Shown here: positions 32,964 to 50,037 of the stretch, in pieces
Layout: each line of letters opens with the position of its first letter
Numbering within the stretch: the first letter of the stretch is position 1
DNA from: Crambe crambe
Lineage: Eukaryota; Porifera; Demospongiae; Poecilosclerida; Crambeidae
DNA: 64,000 bases
NCBI GenBank assembly: GCA_963924555.1
Contig: OZ004581.1
Coordinates: forward strand, 248,001-312,000
Direction: 5' to 3'
Translations under genes and position numbers: made by a program
Notes under the pieces: generated by a model
Seen by the model: only the letters and a program-made list of their open reading frames with translations
Told to the model about the DNA's origin: nothing
The model's database searches: none

Positions 32964-35900
32964 ATGTTTCTCAAACCGTTCCGAATCAAGTCCAATAATG
33001 TTTGTAAAGGATCTGAAAAGTAGGTGTCACAGGACTTCTCTCTGCTCTCTCTCCCCTGTATAGGAACAATTGACTAGTGGTTTAGTATCTTTAGTAGATA
33101 ATTTTTGATTTTCTTTGATGTATGGCTTTAATAGGTGACTATAGCAGCCTTATTGACTGGCCTAAATATCCTTTTGTCATTATTTTAAAGGCGGAAGTTT
33201 AAGAAGCATTTGTGTAGCCTGTACCCATCCCTGACTCCTGAGAGTTTGGACGACTTCTTGCCTCCCAAGGAACCTCTCCACGTCATCAAACTTGTCACTT
33301 ATGGGGGTGTGGTCGTCACCACCTACCATTCGAACCGTGAACCCATTTTCTTTGATCATGGCCCCTGCAGCTGTCCCTCCAGTGAGTCATGCAGCATTCA
33401 CATGTACATGTGATCTGTACATGCACGTGATCTGTACATGCACATGTGATCTGTACATGCATAGTCATGTGATCTGTACATACACAGTCATGTGATCTGT
33501 TATAAGATGTAGCTATATTCGTCACCATAAAAAATTATTTCCATACCATCCATCCATCCATACATGCATACATACACACACACACTACAATAGTTTATGG
33601 CCTGTTGCGGTATCCGGACCTCTTGCCAGTGGTGGTCATTGTTCAACAGACCCTGAGTCGATTGCACAGTGGAGCAGGTAGCTATGTACACTACGTGTAA
33701 TAAAGATTTTATAAAGTTTTCATGATACTTTATTACATCCAATGATTGTCATATTTCATGTGATGGCAGAATTGATGCTCCCTGGAGTGGTGAAAGAAGA
33801 GGAAGGAGGCCTCAGTCTGGAAGGGATCCAAGAGGGACAGTATGTCTCCATGCGGATCAAGGACCAAATGTAAGTGCAACATGTAAAGTATAAAGTGCAA
33901 AGTACAAAGTGCAAATGATAATGAATACAGTGGAATCTCCAAATAACGGACACACTTGAGACCCAGCCTTTTGTCCTTTGTAGAGAGGTTGTCCTGTTTT
34001 TTAGGTTATTTTGTATAGAGTGTACTTTTAGATTATCCTTTGTTGAGAGGTTTGTCCTCTTTCAGAGTGTCCTTGATCGAGGTTCCACGACATAATTGAA
34101 CTGTATAATGATGCAGGAGTCCATATGGAGTGGCAGTGGCTCTGATGTCCTACGAGACAATGGTTGCTAACAACATGAGAGGAAGAGGGTTCAAAGTTCT
34201 TCATCTCCACGGCGACCTATTATGGCGAGCAAAAAAATTACAAATTTTAGTGGTCATGCATGTTTTATGCCCCTCCCTCTTCTCCCCATACAGGGAAATG
34301 GGTCCAATGACTGCACCCACGGAGGCCCACTTGGCAGCCATGCCACGTAATCCGTTTACCGTCTACGACAGTGTCCTCCCTGCTCCCCTCCCATCGTCAA
34401 AGTTCATCAAACCCACTCCTCCTGTTACTCATCGCCCAGATGATCCAGATGAAAACAAGGTTCTGCATTTTCAATTCCTGAATTCCCCCTATGCATTGGT
34501 ACCATTCTTATTCTGCATTTTCAATTCCTATTCTCTTGAATTTCCATTCCATTCGCATTCCAAACCTATGCATCAGATACCATTTCATTTTCCAATTCCT
34601 ATGCATTAAAGGTACTCTTCCATTCCATTTTTCCCATTCCATTTTTCCCTTGCCTATAATCCATTCTTCCAGTTCCCATTCCTATTATTGAATTCCCATT
34701 CCATGCAGTTGAAGGAGGTCGAGAGCGTCTACCGTGAGTCAGGACGGGCAGCCATAGATGTAGCCTTCACTCATGAGCCTCTCCCGGAAGATTTCAAGAG
34801 AGCCACCATAGCCAAAGCCATGGAGGAGAGGGCAAAGTACATACGAGTGAGTGTGTACCTTAATTATGACTTTAAGGTCTGGCATTATCATTGATCAGCC
34901 AGTACAGTGGAACCTTTCTTTGGAAACTCTTTGTAAACTCATGATGCTCAAATATGAATCTAGGCGTTCAGCACACATGCCAGAGAACAGAACTTAAGAA
35001 AGTCACGCTTGATTGCTTACTGGACTCCAAACCATACTGCTTGAACCTCTGGAAGAGTGGAAACCTTTCTAAAATAGCTGGTGCCAAAGGGTCCGCTATA
35101 TTAAATTATAAGGTTCCACTGTATAGTGGAAGATTTTTTATGGGGTCAATAAACAAGGGAGTTCAAACCCGGGCTCTGAGAGTGCCAATTTTTTATGGGG
35201 TCGGGAGTTCAAACCCAGGCTCTGATTTTGAGCTTTGCTACAGATGGCCAAAACAGAGGTGACGAGGAAGGCAAGAGACCCGAAGGAGAGGAGCATGCAT
35301 GACGCCCTGGAGTCCCTCTCCCGGTACCCGTATGGGAACATTTACGAAACTGACACCTTATTGGACAACGAGAACGAAGTGGAAGATGAGATCGACGAGG
35401 TGGGAGTGACTTTACCAGAGCAGTACCAGTCCGATGTTCCTGACACCACCAACAGGGCCAAGGGGTATTACACCAGTATAGGGGTGGAGTCCGACAAGGG
35501 GTTTGGGACCAAACTCGACTCATCTTCATCATCATTAGCATCCTCCTCCTCATCATCAGAAGGGGAAGAGGAGGAGGAGAAGGAGGAGGAGGAGGAGGAG
35601 GAGGAGGATATGAAGACAAAGGTAATGGAGGAGGATATGAAGAAGATGAAGGTGACGGAGGAGGATGAGAAGGTAAAGGAGACCGATATAAAGAAGAGGG
35701 TGGAAGAGGATATGAAGAAGGTGGAGGAAGATAAGAAAAAAGAGGAGGAGGATATGAAGAAGCTGAAGGAGCTGGAGGAAGAAATGAGGAAGAAGAGGAT
35801 TGAGGAGGAGGAAGAAATTAAGAAGAGGAAGCTGGAGGAAGAGATGAGGAAGAAGAGGTGTGAGGAGGAGGAAGATAAGAGGAAGCTGAAGGAGATGGAG

Positions 35901-38900
35901 GAAGAGACGAAGAAGAAGAGGTTTAAGGAGGAGGAAGATATGAAGAAGAGGAAGCTGAAGGAGATGGAGGAAGAGATGAAGAAGAAGAGGTTTGAGGAGG
36001 AGGAGGAAGAAATGAAGAAGAGGAAGCTGAAGGATATGGAGAGAGATATGAGGAAGAAGAAAAGAGAGGCAGATATGCAGAAGAAGATGATGGAAGAAGA
36101 AATGGAGAGGGAGATATTTATGATGGAGTACGAGATGAGGAAGAGGCGTATCGAGGGAATCGGGGGTGAGGGTGAAGAAGATATTAGGAGAATAGAAGAA
36201 GAGATTTTGAGGCTGAGGGAGAAGAATATGAAGGAGATAGAGGCAAAAATGCAAGAGGAGAGGAAGCAACGCATCATTTCCCTCTCGGAGGAGAAGGTGA
36301 AGTATTTAGCTGAATACGAGGCAAAGAAAAGAGCTGAAATTGGAGAATTACCCGATAAATATGCCAAAGAGAGGGAAGAGTTTTTGAAGGAGATATCAGA
36401 TCAAAAAGCACATGGGGCGTCGGTTGCTAGGGATATGAAATTTGGTGTTTGGCGGAAGTATAAGGCATACGATGATGACGACGACGACGACGATGCAAAT
36501 GAGTCTGGTCCACATGAATTCAAGTGTTTGGATGTCGATGATATTGGGATCAGTTTGCCTGAGGAGTATCGGACAGTCGAGAAAAAAGGGGAGGAGGAGG
36601 AGGAGGAGAATGAAGACGAGGAGTCATCGTCGGGGGAATCAGAAGGGAGTGAAAAGGGCGAGGAAGAATCAGCTGGTGCCATGGCAAAATCGTGGTATTC
36701 GATTCCCGATCAAAAGATTCATACACCTGCTCCTGTGGTTGATGACAGCACCTCCATAGGTGAGCCACGTATGTACGGGCATTTTTTAATAGTTCCATTT
36801 AATGCCCACCCATCATTTTAGACATGGATGGTCTCTTGAAGGAGTCTTTTCTGGCAGCTGTGAGGAGTATAGGGAAGGTCAAGAAGCAAGATGTCTTCCC
36901 TCTTCTTATCAGCACCTTTTATCGTGCACACATGGTAGAGGAGTGGTGAGTCATAGCCACACCCACTCTGTTTCCCCATGGTCACACCCCATGATCACAT
37001 CTACTCTCCACCCACTCATCTCTCTACTTCCCAAAGTCACACCACTTTCTTTATTTCCCATGGTCACACTCATCTCTCTATTCCCTATGGTCACCTCACT
37101 CATCTATTTCCTGTGACCACACCCACTCTCTCCTCTTCAGTCCTCCCGATCTAAAACTTGATGTGAAGAAATCAAGCTACAAGAAGTTGTCCAAGTTTCT
37201 GCTGACGATGCAGAGTCACGGCGTAATCAAATTAGGAGGCAACGACAAGGGGTTAGAGGTCATCACCTCCATGGACTTCAAACACCCTCTGTGAGTGTGG
37301 GGGTCAGAGGTCAAATTGAAACATTCCTTATTGTTGTTGATGTTTTTGTTAGAGTGAAAAGTTTCGTTCCTCATCTTCTGCCTTCCACTGCTGAAGCTGA
37401 AGTAGAGGACTCCAAGACCAAAGTATGGAAGTTCTAACAATTCTCGTCCTTACTTCTTTCATCCCCACTCCTTTTTGATCCCTCTCCCTCCCTCCTCCCC
37501 CTCCTCCCTTCTCCCCTCCTCCCTTCTCCCCCTCCTCCCCTCCTCCCTCCCCTCCCTTCTCCCCTCCTCCCCTCCCTTCCCTTCTCCCCCTCCTCCCTCT
37601 CCTCCCTTCTCCCCTCCTCCCCTCCCTTCCCTTCTCCCCCTCCTCCCTCCTGTCCCCTCCCCTTCTCATGCAGCCTCTTCAAATAGAGTCCCTGTACATG
37701 CCCTCACATCGCTTGGTATCATTCTTCCGACACCTTGGCTTCACCAAGGCCTCCATGATGGACTACCAGCAAGTCAGAGAGTCAGTCATGAAGTACATCA
37801 AAGAAAAGGAACTAGTCGACTCAAGGAACCCAAAGTAGGTCCACATGATAGCAGTAGGGTCAAAAAAAAAAACAACCAACCCCTTCCCCCTTTGTTTATT
37901 TGTTTGTTGTTGTTGTTATTGTTGTTATCCTTCCATGAAAGAAATCATATGCCAGTATTTTGATTTTTCTTTGTTTTATTTCTCTTAATTAGACAAGTTC
38001 TCCCAGATCATGTGATCGGTGAAGCTCTGAATCACAGAGGGGCTGAGGCCAACAAGGGAATTCTACGTCAGGAACTGATGAGAATGTATGTAGTATGTAA
38101 GCTATAGGGATGGACACACTTGGGACCCAGCCATTTTTGTCCTTTGTAGAGAGGTTGTCCTCTTTTGGAGGTTATTTTGTATAGAGTGTATTTATATGGT
38201 CCATTGTTGAGAGGTTTATCCTCTTTTGGCGAGTCCTTTATCAGAGTTTCTTCTATCATGGCACCAGCACAGTGGTTCACTTGCACTAGAATAAATTGAG
38301 TCTCTAAGAACTACTGATCCCTCCCTTTATTCAGGATCGTCGATGAGATGAAACCAGCGTACAGCATCACCTATGGCTCTGGTCCTCCTGTGATCAGACG
38401 TGGGAAACTCGAACCCATCAAGCTCTCCCTCGTCCAGAGAATGGGGAACAAGAAAGTAACGCTGGTCAACAACTTGGAGGTGTACGGGATCCCAGCCTCG
38501 GACGTGGCCCAGAGTCTACAGAAGATGGCTGCTGCCAGCACTACAGGTACCTCCTGTAGTGTATACTGTGAAACCGCCAAGTAAATGATGTTAAAAATAT
38601 ATTGGAAAGGGGCCCAAAGAGCATACTTTGTTGGGAGGTTGTCCTTTTCTTGGAGGGTCCTTATTATTGGATACAAAATGACCTCCAAAAGAGGACAACC
38701 TCTCTACAAAAGAATGTTCGGTTCACATGTTCAATTTCTGCAAAAATTTCATACAGTGTGTCTTGTGATTTTTGATATTTCTAGTTAATGATGTGCCTGG
38801 GAAGCCTACAGCTCGACAAGTTCTGGTGCAAGGGAACGCTGTCAAAGTCATTGCCAAACTCTTGCAGGAGAACTATGGCGTACCTATCAAACACATCGAG

Positions 38901-38954
38901 GCCATCGATAAGATCAAACCCAGCAAGACACAGAAGAAAAGAAAGAAGCGCTGA
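32964..38954 (+). CDS. EIF2D: eIF2D (ligatin) with a large charged insertion
   Basis: Fourteen exons join in phase: 32964-33019, 33191-33381, 33594-33677, 33770-33869, 34117-34459, 34709-34846, 35244-36759, 36822-36945, 37141-37290, 37353-37422, 37674-37834, 37993-38085, 38335-38546 and 38785-38954 (TGA), giving 1135 residues. Human eIF2D has about 584. eIF2D delivers or removes tRNA at the ribosomal P site during non-canonical initiation and recycling. The N-terminus MFLKPFRIKSN and VYGLLRYPDLLP are family signatures; the PUA part ends at GRGFKVLHLHGDLLWR. The C-terminal half has the winged-helix region (LDVKKSSYKKLSKFL) and the SUI1 domain (NKKVTLVNNLEVYGI, then KHIEAIDKIKPSK), with a basic tail. 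Between them sit about 600 extra residues, mostly from one 1.5 kb exon coding a Glu/Lys-rich helix. The exon at 34117 reads through an intron-like stretch without a usable donor. Confidence 0.9.
33395..33500 (+). repeat. Short tandem repeat (TGATCTGTACATGCA-like) x5
   Basis: Units of about 17-25 bases with ATGTGATCTGTACAT follow directly behind an eIF2D exon. Confidence 0.85.
33928..34092 (+). mobile_element. Best-preserved MITE-like repeat copy
   Basis: It starts TACAGTGGAATCTCC and ends GAGGTTCCACGAC. Internal order is GGACACACTTGAGACCC, TTTTGTCCTTTGTAGAGAGG, TTTTGTATAGAGTGTA, TTGTTGAGAGGTTTGTCC, AGAGTGTCC. Terminal inverted repeats extend inward for about 25 bases (GGACAC against GTGTCC). 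There is no coding capacity. Other copies suggest a TA target duplication. Confidence 0.8.
34904..35124 (+). mobile_element. Second MITE-like family sharing the same ends
   Basis: TACAGTGGAACCTT at the left and AAGGTTCCACTGTA at the right are perfect inverted repeats flanked by TA. The 190-base interior is unlike that of the 33928 copy and includes a CTCAAATATGAATCTAGGC block also found at 1-60 and 56030. It lies in an eIF2D intron. Confidence 0.8.
35560..36270 (+). repeat. Glu/Lys-rich coding repeat within eIF2D
   Basis: About 235 codons made of degenerate units of roughly 23 residues (KLKEMEEEMKKKRF then EEEEDMKKR). The pattern of alternating acidic and basic runs fits a long single alpha helix or coiled coil. 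GAGGAG and AAGAAG runs dominate the DNA. The reverse strand therefore shows long Ser/Phe/Leu-rich open frames, which are artefacts. Confidence 0.9.
37470..37665 (+). repeat. Pyrimidine (CCCTCCTCCCCTCCT) tract ending at a 3' splice site
   Basis: Nearly 200 bases of C/T sit directly upstream of the eIF2D exon acceptor (CATGCAG at 37667-37673). Confidence 0.92.
38100..38262 (+). mobile_element. MITE-like repeat copy in an eIF2D intron
   Basis: Runs from ATGGACACACTTGGGACCC to GAGTCCTTTATCAGAG. It keeps the paired GAGAGGTTGTCCTCTTTT and GAGAGGTTTATCCTCTTTT blocks but has lost clean ends. Confidence 0.7.
38612..38715. mobile_element. MITE-like repeat fragment
   Basis: Contains TTGTTGGGAGGTTGTCC and, reversed, GATACAAAATGACCTCCAAA followed by AGAGGACAACCTCTCTAC. 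Confidence 0.55.
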
Positions 38955-39187
38955 GAGATCTCGTCTGTTAATGCTAAGAATTTCAAATTGAAAGTTTTAA
39001 TATTTTTTTTTTATTATGAAAAGTGCTACATTAGTGCTTAAGATCATGTTATAGTTATTGACACAATAATTTCACTGCTATATACATGGATTAAAAAAAT
39101 ATTATAAAAATAACAATCACAGATGAAAGAGAATGAATAGCTACCAGTTTAGTATGTTTGAAGCTGAGATGTCAGCTGAAGACCAGT
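38955..39187. other. Gap between convergent eIF2D and CFAP96 stops
   Basis: 233 AT-rich bases hold both 3' ends. No exact AATAAA is seen close to either stop; CAATAATTTC and ATTAAAAAAAT are the nearest candidates. Confidence 0.5.
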
Positions 39188-40763
39188 TCATGTGGTAGCT
39201 GCTAATGTCGTGTAGTTGCTCGTATTCATTCTCCTGTGTATATAGAATAAATCATTAGATGTTTATCTAAATTTCTGCATGATGTACTCATCTCTATACC
39301 AAAATTAATTTCACTGTGTCACTTATCCCTTGATCATCAAATTCTTCCAAAAAACCAGCTAATGAGGATTGATCAGCCCTCTGCTGGTATTTTAAATGCA
39401 AAGAATTGAGAAAGAGCAGAGATAGCGAATGATCAAGTGATAGCGAGAGCTTTATGGATAACATGAAGTGATGGCATCTACTTACTTTAGGACATTTTGT
39501 TCCATGACGGAGGATGTGAGGGTACTCTTCAGTCCAGGGGAGGGCTTGAACACACCCCCCTTGAATTTCTTGGGGTTATATTCTCGTTTGAATTTGAAGA
39601 TAAAGTATGGGTCATCAGAGTGTTTGGGGTAAGGGTCAAAGGTCCCTGCCTTACACCCTCCAGTCTACATAAATGATGCAACAATGACAATGATAACAAC
39701 AACAACAAAAACACTTACCGCTTTCCCAGGATTGCTTGGTTTGAATGGCTTGAGTTTCTCTTTTGGTTTTCTGGTGGTCTTGGCAGGAGGGAGTGGTCTA
39801 TCAGCACCAAATGGGTTGCCCTCAAAATAAGCAGCAGGATGCATATTGAGTCTAAAAGCACCGTCTTTCATCTTCTTCTTCCAGGCATTCTGTTCTCTCT
39901 GCAGTAAAGAAACAAACAAACAAACAACATTGGAATCCCTCCCAACAAAGGATGCCCCTTTCCCATAACATTAGACAAAGGACAAATCCTTTACTCGGAG
40001 GATCCACTGTAATTAATTTTATACTTTTCTGATGTCTCTAGCACGATCATAAGGCTCTGATTCATATTTTGGGAGTGGTCCCACTGTTACTGCAGCATAG
40101 CTGTGGATGAAATGAATATTACTGAGAGCAAGTTCAGATATTGTCCTTACCCGTATCCCGTTCCCTTTTTGCCTGGGTTGGTCAGGAAATTCTTCCCTGG
40201 TGACTTGTACTTTAGTCCAGGCTTGGTGGCCGCACTGAAGGATGTGATTGGTCCACCAAGAGTGCCGTAATGACCCCCCAGACCTGAAGACTTCTTGATG
40301 GGACTCGGAGGGACATACGGTCCACCCAAATGTTTCTTGGAAGAAGCCTTATTTTGTTTTCTTCTTAATGCTATCATATCACTATATGCTTCACCCTACA
40401 GTATTTATTTCACCCATGTATAATGGAATACAGGCCTTTATGGGTACATACCGCCATCATTCGACTAAATTCCTTGCTGAAGTAGCCGTCTTGGAAAGCT
40501 GACTTTGGTTTGGTTGATGATGTCATCATCTGAGTTCCCTTGCTGGCACTAACATTAAAAGGCTCTGCAATGGAGATACATTCGTGTTCACTATCAGCAT
40601 TACTCCTCTGGCTACAGTTAGCTGGCCATATACGCCTACAGCATAGTTAATTCATTGTGTTGTCAGACTTACTGACACTCGAGGAAGTATACGGATCCTT
40701 GATTGTAGTATACCCCAATTCGCTGAAGAACCCCAACCTTTCCATATCTGTCTTGGCCGCCAT
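39188..40763 (-). CDS. CFAP96: CFAP96 (C4orf47-type) ciliary protein
   Basis: Exons 40763-40673, 40564-40452, 40395-40151, 40100-40025, 39898-39719, 39664-39486 and 39233-39188 (TGA) join in phase to 309 residues, close to the length I recall for the vertebrate protein. Family signatures are KTDMERLGFFSE at the N-terminus, the GGHYGTLGGPITSFSA block, KYKSPGKNFLTNPGKKGTGY, and KAGTFDPYPKHSDDPY. These short motifs are typical of axoneme-associated proteins; the vertebrate protein is localised to cilia and centrosome. The last exon was read in the frame giving KRMNTSNYTTLAATT because this matches the C-terminus I recall from vertebrates. The alternative frame of the same exon (31 codons to a TAG at 39141) does not fit the splice phase. 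It shares a 360 bp upstream region with WAPL. Confidence 0.92.
39925..40015 (-). mobile_element. MITE-like repeat fragment in a CFAP96 intron
   Basis: CATTGGAATCCCTCCCAACAAAGGA through AGACAAAGGACAAATCC to GGATCCACTGTAATT; a decayed, shortened copy. Confidence 0.5.
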
Positions 40764-41123
40764 CTTAAACTACTAGCAAGCTAACTAACTATAGCTTCAA
40801 GCCACTTGTCACTTATGCTATGGTTTCTATGACAACATAATAAAACCGGAAAGGGGTCGTTGGGTAAGAAAAGTCGGTTTGTTTACATGAAATTGTGATG
40901 ACGTAACCTGGACCGAACAGTGATATCTCTTTTGACTTAACTTTTGCGAGTTATTTCGACGTCGTCGTCTACGAAGTGAGGAGATCCAAGGGAGCATCAA
41001 ACTTTAGTTAATCTGCAAAGCTTCCAATACAAACCCATCAGGTGTAAAAATAGAAAGGTAGGTGATCGTTTTCTAATTGGAGCGCACCAATAGTTATATT
41101 ACCACGATTTTCTAGCTTGGATA
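40764..41123. promoter_or_regulatory. Bidirectional CFAP96/WAPL promoter region
   Basis: 360 bases between two divergent start codons. Visible motif matches are an RFX X-box at 40823-40836, an ETS-like ACCGGAAAG near 40845, a forkhead-like TGTTTAC near 40879, and an ATF/CREB-like TGATGACGTAAC near 40895. A possible short 5' UTR intron of WAPL may lie at 41057-41119 (AAAGGTAGGTGA to TTCTAG). Assignments are by consensus only. Confidence 0.6.
40823..40836 (+). promoter_or_regulatory. RFX-type X-box
   Basis: GTTTCTATGACAAC fits the ciliary-gene X-box consensus GTHNYYATRRNAAC at every position. It lies 60 bases upstream of the CFAP96 start codon, within the distance usual for RFX-controlled ciliary genes. 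Confidence 0.7.
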
Positions 41124-47472
<6,349 letters not shown>

Positions 47473-48258
47473 ACTTTTGAACTTTGAACTACAGACTTTG
47501 AACTCTGAACTTTAGACTTTTAAAAAAACCTTACTACTGCAACACAATAATTGGCCACCACTCCAGCACACTTCAGTATAGGATCATTTATTATCATCAC
47601 TCATGTGACTATCATATGTGATGGCTGGCATATTATAGTTGATATCATGCATCATTATCATCACATTCTAATTCTTATCATTGACCTGTTTTTATCATTA
47701 AAATTTTTATTGTGTTTTTGAGTTACAGCACAAGTCCTCAAATGTTATCCCTTCTTTCAGTCCATAAAGAAATGGGATTTCTTATGTACCTGGAAGACTG
47801 CCACACAGCTAGCTAAAATCAAGGCACATTTTAGCATGATTCACAGCTATGTATACAATATCATTATATACTCCAACATGAACCATTCGTGAGCAATGTT
47901 TTCTTCAAGTTTTCTAGTCGACTAGTTACCATTAGCAACTATGCATGTAGCTTCAGTTCTGGTTGATAGCTTGATGTATTCATCAACACCTCATAGGCTC
48001 ATTCAATCCTCCAGATATCTTGTCTCACTGTGTATTGAACTGCAGGAAGATAAGAAGAATCAGTAAGCAACTCTAGAAGTTGATAACTATTGAGGTACTA
48101 CTAGCTAGCTACTCTCCCCTGAGTTTGCAAATCAGGCATAGCTTCTTAGAAATATTGGCAATTGATATTTAATAAGATCTTCCTTTCTAGGTGGAACTTG
48201 CTAGCTAGCTCCTATTACTCTAATACAGTATAATACAGTATACTGTTGGCTGCAATTC
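47473..48258. other. WAPL 3' flank and receptor copy 4 upstream region
   Basis: No ORF is recognised. The 20 bases before the receptor start (GTTGGCTGCAATTC) match those before copies 3 and 5, so the promoter was duplicated with the gene. Confidence 0.55.
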
Positions 48259-49494
48259 ATGGATGTTGCTGGGACACCAGATGCTCCACTACTTGACTCT
48301 GGAAGTGGAAGTGGATCTTTTAGCACCAACAACAGCAACACATCAATGTTCCCCTGTGACTTGCCTCCCTATTTCCCACCCTCTCTCAATATCCATCCAG
48401 CCATAAGCTACGTCCAGGTTGCCATAGCTCTCATCATGGGGTTCACTGGCTTCTTTCTCAGTCTTTTTGTTCTCTTCATGATTATCAAGTACAAGAGGCT
48501 ACATCAGAGAATGATGTATTTGGCTGCACAGGTTGTAGCAGTTGATTTACTCTACACTTTTACAATACCTCCAGTGATCTTTACCTCAGGAGTGGCAGGG
48601 ACGTGGCTATTGGGAACAGCTGCATGCAACATTCTTGGAATGATACACGATGGATTTGTGATGTTTCGTTTTCTGATGACTCTGATTCTAACGCTGGATC
48701 GTTTTGTGTCTGTCTTCTGGCCGTTCTTTCACTTGAAGCAATCCACTTTCCCTCTCTGTGTCTTGATTTCAATGGTGTACTTTATATCCATAGCCAGAGT
48801 CATCATACCACTGCAAGGAATGCTAGATTGCTACTTGTATGTCCATACACTGAAAACCTGTACTGTATTTTCCGGCTGTTCTGATTCTTGCTTCTGGTTG
48901 GTAGTGACTCACAGCATTATTGTTCTATTGTTTGGAATGCTTCTTCCTCTGTTGCTTAATGCCATTCTCTTCTGCAAATCAAACCAGGTATCAAGATCCA
49001 TGAGAAATCAAATTCTACCCTCTTCTACTTCAAGTGCACAGCAACCAAAAGCAGCAGATATTGAATTGAAGAGCATTGATCAAGGCAGGGAAGGCAAAGA
49101 CTCTGATTTGAGTTTGAGCAGCACTGTGTCAATTCAAACTAAACCTCAACCCCCATCTATAGCCAATACCAGGTTGCCTAGCAATACCTTTGAAGAGACA
49201 TCTGCATCAAAGTCCAGGAATAGGAATATTCGAGCCAACATGACCATGTTTATTCTTCTGATGTCTGTGATAGGCAGCACTACTCCTGCCTTCACTCTGT
49301 ACTTCATTCAGTTCTCAATCTTGCGAACTTCCCCAGTTTTATACATTGTCAATATGCTGGTTGGAAGAACTTTCTTCTACCTCATCCCTGTCATAGACAG
49401 CATAGCTATAATGAGAGACAGAGACTTCAAAACCACAATCAGAGAATTGGTTATGTCAATTCAAAAGACGTGTCTTACAAGAGAGCGATCATAA
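48259..49494 (+). CDS. Intronless rhodopsin-like 7TM receptor, copy 4
   Basis: 411 residues in one exon, ATG at 48259. TM1-TM5 are almost identical to copies 1-3. LTLDRFVSVFWPFF follows TM3 and YLIPVIDSIAIM closes TM7. Loop 3 is distinct from copies 1-3: it is Ser-rich with KAADIELKSIDQG and is shared with copy 5. The difference in loop 3, with nearly constant membrane segments, suggests diversification of intracellular coupling or phosphorylation rather than of ligand binding. It is transcribed towards copy 5 and away from WAPL. Confidence 0.88.
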   Translation: MDVAGTPDAPLLDSGSGSGSFSTNNSNTSMFPCDLPPYFPPSLNIHPAISYVQVAIALIMGFTGFFLSLFVLFMIIKYKRLHQRMMYLAAQVVAVDLLYTFTIPPVIFTSGVAGTWLLGTAACNILGMIHDGFVMFRFLMTLILTLDRFVSVFWPFFHLKQSTFPLCVLISMVYFISIARVIIPLQGMLDCYLYVHTLKTCTVFSGCSDSCFWLVVTHSIIVLLFGMLLPLLLNAILFCKSNQVSRSMRNQILPSSTSSAQQPKAADIELKSIDQGREGKDSDLSLSSTVSIQTKPQPPSIANTRLPSNTFEETSASKSRNRNIRANMTMFILLMSVIGSTTPAFTLYFIQFSILRTSPVLYIVNMLVGRTFFYLIPVIDSIAIMRDRDFKTTIRELVMSIQKTCLTRERS

Positions 49495-49734
49495 TGGCAA
49501 ATAGTAACTCAACTAATACTTCAACTCCTGATTTGCAGACTGAAGCTGACAAATAGCTAATTAGCTGGGACAGTAGCTAGCAAGTACCACATTATATGGT
49601 ATTAGTAATCAGCCATGTTCACACTAATAATATATGCAAGATGAGGGGTAGAGCTTATAGAGGAGGGATTAATAGCCTTGGACAAGATTTCACTCATACA
49701 AAGGTATTACTGACAAGGTAGTATTCTGATCGCA

Positions 49735-49850
49735 ACAGTGGGAATGATAATGGATACACTTGGACCTATCCTTTCATCCTTTATGGACTACTCTTTTGTA
49801 GGTTATTTTGTATAAAGTGTAGTTCTTCACAAGGTAAGATTCAGAGTGTT
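49735..49850 (+). mobile_element. MITE-like repeat copy
   Basis: GCAACAGTGGGAATGATAATGGAT through TTTTGTATAAAGTGTAGTTC; near-identical interior to the copy at 50040, so a local duplication is likely. Confidence 0.6.
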
Positions 49851-49854
49851 GGTC

Positions 49855-49985
49855 CCATTGGTCCATATAGGACCTGGTGGCTAATAGGATAGCTGGAAAG
49901 GAGAGTGCATTCTGAGGAACCTAAAAAGATAGAAACCGAATCCATGTCAAAGGTCAGGAAGAAGAGGAGGGGTAGAGCTTATAGG
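49855..49985 (-). pseudogene. Fragment of the Calx-beta gene's last exon and intron border
   Basis: GGAAAGGAGAGTGCATTCTG then GAGGAACCTAAAAAGATAG and ATGTCAAAGGTCAGG match 53196-53285, the 5' edge of the terminal exon of the minus-strand Calx-beta gene and its intron. It lies just beyond the 3' end of receptor copy 4, as the decayed exons do beside copy 2. Confidence 0.7.
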
Positions 49986-50037
49986 GGGGATTAATATTAT
50001 ATCTAAATGTATTACTGATAAGGTAGTATTCTGATTG

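Noticed and set aside
35468-36367. Ser/Phe/Leu-rich minus-strand open frames of 237-299 residues
   Set aside because: They are the complement of the Glu/Lys-rich eIF2D exon, which is in phase with conserved eIF2D exons.
37349-37682. Gly/Arg/Glu-rich minus-strand open frames
   Set aside because: They are read from the CCCTCC intron tract and antisense eIF2D exon sequence.
39141-39233. Longer last exon of CFAP96 ending at the TAG at 39141
   Set aside because: It requires entry in phase 0, but the preceding exon ends in phase 2; the phase-consistent frame gives a C-terminus like that of the vertebrate protein.
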